Shown in pieces: positions 7,197 to 11,144 of a stretch of DNA of 11,144 nucleotides (position 1 is the first letter of the stretch; each line of letters starts with the position of its first letter). The notes below the pieces were generated by a model that saw only the letters and a program-made list of their open reading frames with translations, was not told the DNA's origin and ran no database searches. The stretch comes from Spirochaetales bacterium (lineage in GTDB: Bacteria; Spirochaetota; Spirochaetia; SZUA-6; DRHE01), in contig JAFGFV010000066.1 in NCBI GenBank assembly GCA_016930895.1, positions 1 through 11,144 on the forward strand, written 5' to 3'. The translations under genes and the position numbers were made by a program.

Positions 7197-7285
7197 GGTA
7201 TCCCCTTACGAATCCCGCCGAGCCTCTCTGCCAAAAAACGCTCGTCGGACCGCCTTCTGCTCGGACAGTGCGGACGGTCAGTAAA

Positions 7286-7328
7286 CTATGATAAACTCGG
7301 GCTCGGGTCGGTGCCCATTTTATCATAG
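7286..7328. promoter_or_regulatory. Perfect 10-bp inverted repeat, candidate operator pair
   Basis: CTATGATAAA at 7286-7295 is mirrored exactly by TTTATCATAG at 7319-7328, with a 23-nt GC-rich spacer, giving 33 bp between arm centres (about three helical turns). The right arm covers the -10 box of the sugar operon promoter, while the left arm lies in the early transcribed leader. The right arm would not be in the RNA, so this is more likely a protein-binding DNA site than an RNA hairpin. The divergent LacI-family protein is the obvious candidate binder, but the sequence is not a classical LacI-family operator with a central CG. Confidence 0.55.
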
Positions 7329-7344
7329 AACCCGGAGAAGTCAA
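7317..7344 (-). promoter_or_regulatory. Promoter of the sugar operon (minus strand)
   Basis: On the minus strand, TTGACT (7344-7339) and TAAAAT (7322-7317) are separated by 16 nt, a good sigma-70 type match. It has the same layout as the divergent regulator promoter. Transcription would start near 7310, giving a leader of roughly 114 nt before rhaM. The -10 box overlaps the right arm of the inverted repeat 7286-7328, which suggests repression at this point. Confidence 0.65.
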
Positions 7345-7352
7345 GAAAAAGT

Positions 7353-7366
7353 ATTGCTTAAGCGAA
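7353..7366. promoter_or_regulatory. Near-palindrome TTxGCTTAAGCxAA-like, possible operator
   Basis: GCTTAAGC at 7356-7363 is a perfect 8-bp palindrome; one mismatch further out, T7354 pairs with A7365. The site lies between the two divergent promoters, about 10 bp upstream of the operon -35 box. Its size and even symmetry suit a LacI-family dimer. Support is limited to symmetry and position. Confidence 0.3.
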
Positions 7367-7420
7367 TTGAATCGCCGGGTGAAAGACCTGCCCTGCGCGG
7401 CAATTCTCTGCTCTTTTTGC

Positions 7421-7448
7421 TTGACATGGGCGCGGGGCGTGGTAAAAT
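7421..7448 (+). promoter_or_regulatory. Promoter of the LacI-family regulator gene
   Basis: TTGACA (7421-7426) and TAAAAT (7443-7448) are separated by 16 nt, a strong sigma-70 type promoter. Transcription would begin near 7455, about 23 nt before the ATG. The ribosome site before that ATG is weak (GGACGAG-like). Confidence 0.75.
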
Positions 7449-7477
7449 CAACTGAAAATCTGGACGAGTTCACCTGA

Positions 7478-8518
7478 ATGAAACCGAAGCTCAAGGACGT
7501 TGCCGCGGCCGCCGGCGTGTCGCTGGCCACCGCTTCCCTGGTGCTCTCAGGGAAGGGACGAATCTCCGAGGTAGCACGGCAGAAGGTCCTGAAGGCCGTG
7601 GAAGCCCTGGGCTACGTCCGCCGGGACCGGCCTGTGAATTCCCTGGCGACCGGTACCTTGGGGATTCTGCACAGCATCGACTACGAGTGGGGGTTCATCT
7701 GGGTGTTCATACGGCCCCTGGTGGAAGAGATCGAGCAGAACATGAGGGCCATGGGCATCAGCACCGTGCTCATACCCATCAAGAAGAGCGAACCGACGCA
7801 GGAAATTGTCGAGAAGGTGCGCAAGGCGGATGTTCGTGCGGTGGTGGCGCTTCACTACGGCAACTCGGATCTGTTCACCACCCTCGAGGAATCGGACATC
7901 CCCGTGGTCGTGGTCATGAACGGTAACTTTCAGGACAGCTTCTACTCGGTTTGCGTGGACGACTATCAGGGTGCATACGAAGGGACCCTGCATCTCATCA
8001 AGCTCGGTCACCGAGACATCGCATACGTCGAGGCGGAGCGGCCAGACCTGCCGATGCTCCTGAATGACCGCTTCATTGGGTACAGGAAGGCCATGGAAGA
8101 GTACGCTCTGCGAATGCCGGAAGAGACCGTCATTCGTTTCGAGCTCTCGGACAGGGCGGAGCTCGAGGGCAAGATCGCCGCGGCCTTCAAGAGAGCCAAT
8201 CGACCCACGGCGGTCTTCTGCCTGGATGACGAAATCGCGCTCCGCGTGTACTACGTGCTTCAAGAGCTCGGGTTCCGGATTCCCGAGGACGTGTCACTGC
8301 TGGCCCCGGGGGACGTCCTGGACTATCAGCAGCACTACTATCCCCAGATCACGACCATGAGAATCAACACGACCTATATGGGGAAGATCGTCAGCCAGAT
8401 GATACAGAACCGGATCAATCACAGACCCGAAGATATCCACGTGCTCAAGGTCAAGCAGCAGCTGGTGCGCCGGGGCAGCTGCCGGGAGCTGAAGACCGCT
8501 GCGCGCAGCCGCTCGTAG
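7478..8518 (+). CDS. LacI-family transcriptional regulator
   Basis: DNA-binding regulator of 346 residues, probably the local controller of the divergent sugar operon. The N-terminal helix-turn-helix is classical: KLKDVAAAAGVSLATASLVLSG (residues 4-25), then RQKVLKAVEALGYVRR (34-49). The periplasmic-binding-protein-like effector domain follows, with VDDYQGAY (160-167), KLGHRDIAYV (175-184), DRFIGYRKAMEEY (197-209), CLDDEIALRVYYVLQELG (248-265) and a terminal LVRRGSC (329-335). Two things are odd. The hinge normally reads NxxARxLRTGR, but here it is RPVNSLATGT, without the Arg. The usual GFDD loop is replaced by APGDVLDY (276-283). The protein is therefore a divergent family member, and its operator may be non-standard. 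It is transcribed away from rhaM and ends 3 nt from the convergent manC stop. Effector unknown; a sugar or a product of this operon is likely. Confidence 0.92.
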   Translation: MKPKLKDVAAAAGVSLATASLVLSGKGRISEVARQKVLKAVEALGYVRRDRPVNSLATGTLGILHSIDYEWGFIWVFIRPLVEEIEQNMRAMGISTVLIPIKKSEPTQEIVEKVRKADVRAVVALHYGNSDLFTTLEESDIPVVVVMNGNFQDSFYSVCVDDYQGAYEGTLHLIKLGHRDIAYVEAERPDLPMLLNDRFIGYRKAMEEYALRMPEETVIRFELSDRAELEGKIAAAFKRANRPTAVFCLDDEIALRVYYVLQELGFRIPEDVSLLAPGDVLDYQQHYYPQITTMRINTTYMGKIVSQMIQNRINHRPEDIHVLKVKQQLVRRGSCRELKTAARSRS

Positions 8519-8521
8519 CCT

Positions 8522-9613
8522 CTACACGTAATTCTCCCCGTGCTCGTTCAGGATCCGGGCCTGCAGCCCCTTGATCTCCTCCGCCCGCTCTCTTGGGCAG
8601 ATCAGGGTGGCATTCTCCGTGTGCACGATGACCAAGTCCTCGCAGCCGATCGCGGCGATCAGGTGTTCCGGATCCGTGGAGGCCACGAGGGTGCCGCTGC
8701 AGTCCACGAGCGCAGCCCTTCCGGCCGGCGCGGCGTTGCCGTCGGCATCGCACGCACAGGCCTCCGCATAGGAGGTCCAGGAGCCGATGTCTCGCCATCG
8801 GAGGGCCATGGGGACCGCCAGGACCGGAACCTCCGGGTCCGCTGAAGCCGGCTCCATGATTCCGTAGTCCACGCTGATTTTCTGAAGCTTCGGATAGGTC
8901 TCCTCCAAGGTGGCAGAGCGTTCGCTCCCGTCCCAGGCCGCGGCGATCCTCTGGACTCCCGCGTGCACCGCCGGCGCAAGACGCTCCACGCAGGACAGGA
9001 AGGTCCGTGCCTGCCAGACGAACATGCCGCTGTTCCACAGGTACCGCTGGGGTCCGCGCTCGAAGTATCTCCGGGCCGTGGCCGCGTCCGGCTTTTCCTT
9101 GAAGCGGGTTACCTCCCGGACGTCTCCCTCTGCGCTTTCGCCGAGCTCCAGGTAGCCGTAGCCGGTGGCCGGGTGCGTCGGGGTGATCCCGAAGGTCAGA
9201 AGCGCCTCCGGGCGGTCTCCCACCGCCCCATAGCCGGACTTCACCACAGCCCGGAAGCTCTCGACGGGCTCGATCACGTGGTCGGCGGTGAACACGCCGA
9301 TCACGGCGTCGGGATCCCGCCGGGCGATCACGGCGGCGCTGTAGGCCAGCGCCGGCAGGGTGTCCCGGCCGACGGGTTCTCCGAGGAACTGCCGGTCGCC
9401 GATCCCCAGGAGCTGCACGATGCACTGCCGGTGGGCTTCCGCCGCGCAAACCAGCGTGTTCTCTGGAGCGATCAGGGGCCCCAGGCGTTCGAAGGCCAGC
9501 TCGAGGAGGCTCCGCCCACCGATCAGGGGGAGGAGCTGCTTGGGCCGCTCGCGCCGGCTCATGGGCCACAACCGCGTGCCGGACCCCCCCGCCATGATTA
9601 CAGCGTAGCGCAT
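8522..9613 (-). CDS. manC: Mannose-1-phosphate guanylyltransferase (GDP-mannose pyrophosphorylase)
   Basis: Cytoplasmic enzyme that joins mannose 1-phosphate and GTP to give GDP-mannose, the donor for mannosylated glycans and the precursor of GDP-fucose and GDP-rhamnose. It has 363 residues, the length of the short form without a fused phosphomannose isomerase domain. Diagnostic motifs are in order: the nucleotide-binding loop GGSGTRLWPMSR (about 9-20) with RPKQLLPL right after, FTADHVI, GYGYLELG, FKEKPD, WNSGMFVW, YGIMEP and WRDIGSW. The C-terminal third is the expected beta-helix-like region. The ATG at 9613 starts the first beta strand (MRYAVIMAGG); the frame stays open 26 codons further upstream, but those are basic and unlike the family. 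An unusual hairpin sits immediately before the start. It converges with the regulator gene and seems unrelated to the sugar operon. Confidence 0.95.
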   Translation of the reverse strand: MRYAVIMAGGSGTRLWPMSRRERPKQLLPLIGGRSLLELAFERLGPLIAPENTLVCAAEAHRQCIVQLLGIGDRQFLGEPVGRDTLPALAYSAAVIARRDPDAVIGVFTADHVIEPVESFRAVVKSGYGAVGDRPEALLTFGITPTHPATGYGYLELGESAEGDVREVTRFKEKPDAATARRYFERGPQRYLWNSGMFVWQARTFLSCVERLAPAVHAGVQRIAAAWDGSERSATLEETYPKLQKISVDYGIMEPASADPEVPVLAVPMALRWRDIGSWTSYAEACACDADGNAAPAGRAALVDCSGTLVASTDPEHLIAAIGCEDLVIVHTENATLICPRERAEEIKGLQARILNEHGENYV

Positions 9614-9629
9614 GGGGAGTATTCTCCCC
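9614..9629 (-). promoter_or_regulatory. Hairpin covering the manC ribosome binding site
   Basis: On the minus strand GGGGAG, AATA, CTCCCC form a perfect 6-bp stem with a four-base loop, ending directly at the manC ATG. The only purine-rich stretch that could pair with 16S rRNA, GGGGAGAA, is the 5' arm of this stem. The structure could therefore limit initiation unless opened. Confidence 0.5.
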
Positions 9630-9697
9630 GGGAACAGTAAAGGCCGCAAGCCCACGCGGGCCCGGTTGCCGTGCCGCCGATTTCCCCGCATTCGACC

Positions 9698-9725
9698 TTG
9701 TATTTCGGATCGACACCCCTATACT
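9698..9725 (+). promoter_or_regulatory. Promoter of the small plus-strand gene
   Basis: TTGTAT (9698-9703) and TATACT (9720-9725) with a 16-nt spacer make a good sigma-70 type promoter about 24 nt before the small gene's ATG. The 136-bp region between manC and this gene holds no equally convincing promoter for manC on the other strand. Confidence 0.55.
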
Positions 9726-9749
9726 TGATGGTAGAGGAGGGAAGAGACC

Positions 9750-9947
9750 ATGTTCACGAACCTGGCCACGAATCTCGCGGACGAAACCCTCACGGATATC
9801 CGGCGCCTGGAGAAGGAGGTCGGCTATCCGCTCCTGGCGTTTACCTTCCATGACCTGGAGCCGGCGCAGCTGGATGCCGGGAAGCTTGCCAAGATCCGGG
9901 AGTACGAAAAGGACAAGTGCTTCTGCCTCCTGGCAGTGAAGCCGTAG
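9750..9947 (+). CDS. Small protein of unknown function (65 residues)
   Basis: I do not recognise this protein. It is predicted to be soluble, with no signal peptide or membrane segment. The first half looks helical and acidic-amphipathic (LADETLTDIRRLEKEVG), the middle is a short hydrophobic strand (YPLLAFTFHD), then comes another charged helix (LDAGKLAKIREYEKDK), and it ends with a hydrophobic CFCLLAVKP strand. That gives a compact helix-strand-helix-strand pattern with two cysteines, C57 and C59, as a CxC close to the end. Support for a real gene: GGAGGG 8 nt before the ATG, a TTGTAT/TATACT promoter just upstream, and a stop followed by a GC-rich hairpin. It lies between manC and the citrate synthase gene and is divergent from manC. 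Function cannot be inferred from the neighbours. Confidence 0.72.
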   Translation: MFTNLATNLADETLTDIRRLEKEVGYPLLAFTFHDLEPAQLDAGKLAKIREYEKDKCFCLLAVKP

Positions 9948-9966
9948 CCTGGAGCTGCCCGGGGCG

Positions 9967-9988
9967 GCCGCTGCCCCTCAGCAGCGGC
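9967..9988. terminator. GC-rich hairpin between convergent genes, terminator-like
   Basis: GCCGCTGC (9967-9974) and GCAGCGGC (9981-9988) form a perfect 8-bp stem with a 6-base loop CCCTCA. The hairpin sits between the stop of the small gene (9947) and the citrate synthase stop (10000-10002) and could serve both directions. An alternative outer pairing of GGCGGCCG (9963-9970) with CGGCCGCC (9993-10000) also exists. There is no T-tract on either side, so it is not a textbook intrinsic terminator. Confidence 0.45.
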
Positions 9989-9999
9989 GGGCCGGCCGC

Positions 10000-11144
10000 C
10001 TACCTCCGTTCCAGCGGCACGTACTCCCGGTTGCGGAGCACGCTCCGGTAGGCCGGCCGGATGATCCGGCCGCCCGAGACCAGCTCCTCGATGCGGTGGG
10101 CGCTCCAGCCGGCGACCCGGGCGATGCAGAAGATCGGCGTGAACAGCTCCCTGGGAATGTCCAGCATCTCGTAGACGAATCCGGAGTAGAAGTCCACGTT
10201 GGGGGCAACCACCTTGTCGGAGCCTTTGACCTTGTGGAAGATCTGAGGGGTCAGCTCGGCGACCTTGGCATAGAGCCCGAACTCGTCGCCGCGGCTCTTG
10301 GCGCCGGCCAGCTCGCGGGCCTTCTCCTTCAGCAGCACGGCACGGGGATCGGAGAGGGTGTACACCGCGTGCCCGACCCCGTAGATCAGGCCCTGCCGGT
10401 CGTAGGCCTCCTTGCGCAGGATCTTGGCCAGGTACGCGGAAATCTCGTCGTCGTCCTGCCAGTCGTTGACGTTTTCCTTGACGTCGCCCATCATCTCCTG
10501 GACCTTGAGGTTGGCTCCGCCGTGCAGGGGGCCCTTGAGGGAGCCCACCCCGGCGGCGATGGCCGAGTAGCTGTCGGTGGCGGAGGAGCTGACTACATGG
10601 ACGGTGAAGGTGGAGTTGTTGCCGCCGCCGTGCTCGGCGTGCAGGACCAGGGATAGATCGAGAGTCTCCGCCTCCAGGCTGGTGAACTTGCTGTCTGGGC
10701 GGATCAGATGCAGCAGGTTCTCCGCAGTGCTGAGCTCCTTCTGCGGCCTGTGGATGAACAGGCTCTTGCCGTCGAAGTAGTGGCACTTGGCCTGGTACCC
10801 GTAGGCGGCCATGGTCGGGAAGCGGGCAATCAGCTCGATCGACTGGCGCAGGACGTTCTTCAAGCTCAGGTCGTCCGGGTTCCTGTCGTACGAGTAGGAT
10901 ACCAGCACGCTGCGGGCCAGCTTGTTCATGACGTCGCTGCTCGGGGCCTTCAGAATCATGTTCTCCGTGAAGCCGTCGGGTAGGGCCCGGTTTTCTCCGA
11001 GCACGGCCGTGAACTGCTCGAGCTGCTCCCGGGTCGGCAACTCGCCGAACAACAGCAGGTAGGCGGTCTCCTCGAAGCCGAAGCGTCCCTCCTTCTGGAA
11101 GCCCGCCACGATGTCGTTGATATTGATGCCCCGGTAGATCAGCC
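10000..11144 (-). CDS. gltA: Citrate synthase (5' end beyond the window)
   Basis: Enzyme that condenses oxaloacetate and acetyl-CoA to citrate, the entry step of the TCA cycle and of glutamate synthesis. About 380 C-terminal residues are visible; the frame continues open through the right edge (LIYRGININDI before VAGFQKEG), so the apparent GTG at 11109 is internal and not the start. Landmarks, in order: FEETAYLLLFGELPT, the HAEHGGGNNSTF stretch, SLKGPLHGGAN with the catalytic His (codon at 10522-10524), GVGHAVYTLSDPR with the second active-site His, NVDFYSG with the catalytic Asp, and ARVAGWSAHRIEE. The HGGGNNST wording, rather than the ADHExNAST form, marks the subgroup common in anaerobes and Firmicutes. 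A methylcitrate synthase activity cannot be excluded by eye. No related genes are in view. Confidence 0.95.
   Translation of the reverse strand, partial: LIYRGININDIVAGFQKEGRFGFEETAYLLLFGELPTREQLEQFTAVLGENRALPDGFTENMILKAPSSDVMNKLARSVLVSYSYDRNPDDLSLKNVLRQSIELIARFPTMAAYGYQAKCHYFDGKSLFIHRPQKELSTAENLLHLIRPDSKFTSLEAETLDLSLVLHAEHGGGNNSTFTVHVVSSSATDSYSAIAAGVGSLKGPLHGGANLKVQEMMGDVKENVNDWQDDDEISAYLAKILRKEAYDRQGLIYGVGHAVYTLSDPRAVLLKEKARELAGAKSRGDEFGLYAKVAELTPQIFHKVKGSDKVVAPNVDFYSGFVYEMLDIPRELFTPIFCIARVAGWSAHRIEELVSGGRIIRPAYRSVLRNREYVPLERR

Noticed and set aside
7233..7254. Intrinsic terminator or attenuator in the rhaM leader
   Set aside because: The T6 tract is 9 nt from the nearest stem and that stem includes a G-U pair and a long loop, so the geometry of a terminator is not met.
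5484..7328. Open frame of 614 codons on the plus strand opposite protein A and rhaM
   Set aside because: It is antisense to two recognisable genes and runs into the operon promoter. The composition is that of a GC-rich shadow frame. The same applies to 4372-5985 and 277-1185.
11107..11109. GTG as the start of the citrate synthase gene
   Set aside because: The preceding codons read LIYRGININDI, which is conserved citrate synthase sequence, so the gene continues beyond the window.
1..11144. Mobile elements, CRISPR arrays, tRNA or rRNA genes
   Set aside because: No transposase or integrase frame, no regularly spaced repeats and no tRNA-like or rRNA-like segments were seen; intergenic space is short throughout.

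Overview
The window is GC-rich bacterial DNA, densely packed with genes. The visible start of the sugar-binding protein reads as a cleavable signal peptide followed by a mature end beginning GGQKEA. That N-terminus is typical of substrate-binding proteins from free-living spirochaetes, so a GC-rich member of the Spirochaetota is my best guess. This is an inference from one short motif and overall style, not a firm identification.

Left and centre (1-7196, minus strand) hold one long sugar operon, read right to left: a RhaM-type L-rhamnose mutarotase, two different uroporphyrinogen-decarboxylase-fold (MtaA/CmuA-like) proteins, a two-domain CUT2 sugar ABC ATPase, two RbsC-type permeases, and a periplasmic sugar-binding protein cut by the left edge. 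The first six genes are separated by 20 nt or less or overlap. The last is set off by 88 nt that carry a perfect inverted repeat and a near-consensus ribosome binding site.

The 281-bp divergent region (7197-7477) carries a promoter for the operon, a promoter for the divergent LacI-family regulator (7478-8518, plus), and several candidate operators, including a perfect 10-bp inverted repeat that overlaps the operon's -10 box.

The right part looks like housekeeping DNA: manC (GDP-mannose pyrophosphorylase, minus, convergent with the regulator with a 3-nt gap), a 65-residue unrecognised protein on the plus strand with its own promoter, a GC-rich hairpin between convergent genes, and a citrate synthase gene (minus) whose 5' end lies beyond the right edge.

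How the genes may work together: a sugar, probably an L-6-deoxyhexose such as L-rhamnose or a derivative of it, is bound outside the cell, imported by the CUT2 transporter, and mutarotated. The two UroD-fold proteins are the novel part. Their family precedent is methyl transfer from a methylated substrate to a thiol or corrinoid, so import and O-demethylation of a methylated sugar is a reasonable but untested hypothesis. No isomerase, kinase, aldolase or corrinoid protein is visible in the window.
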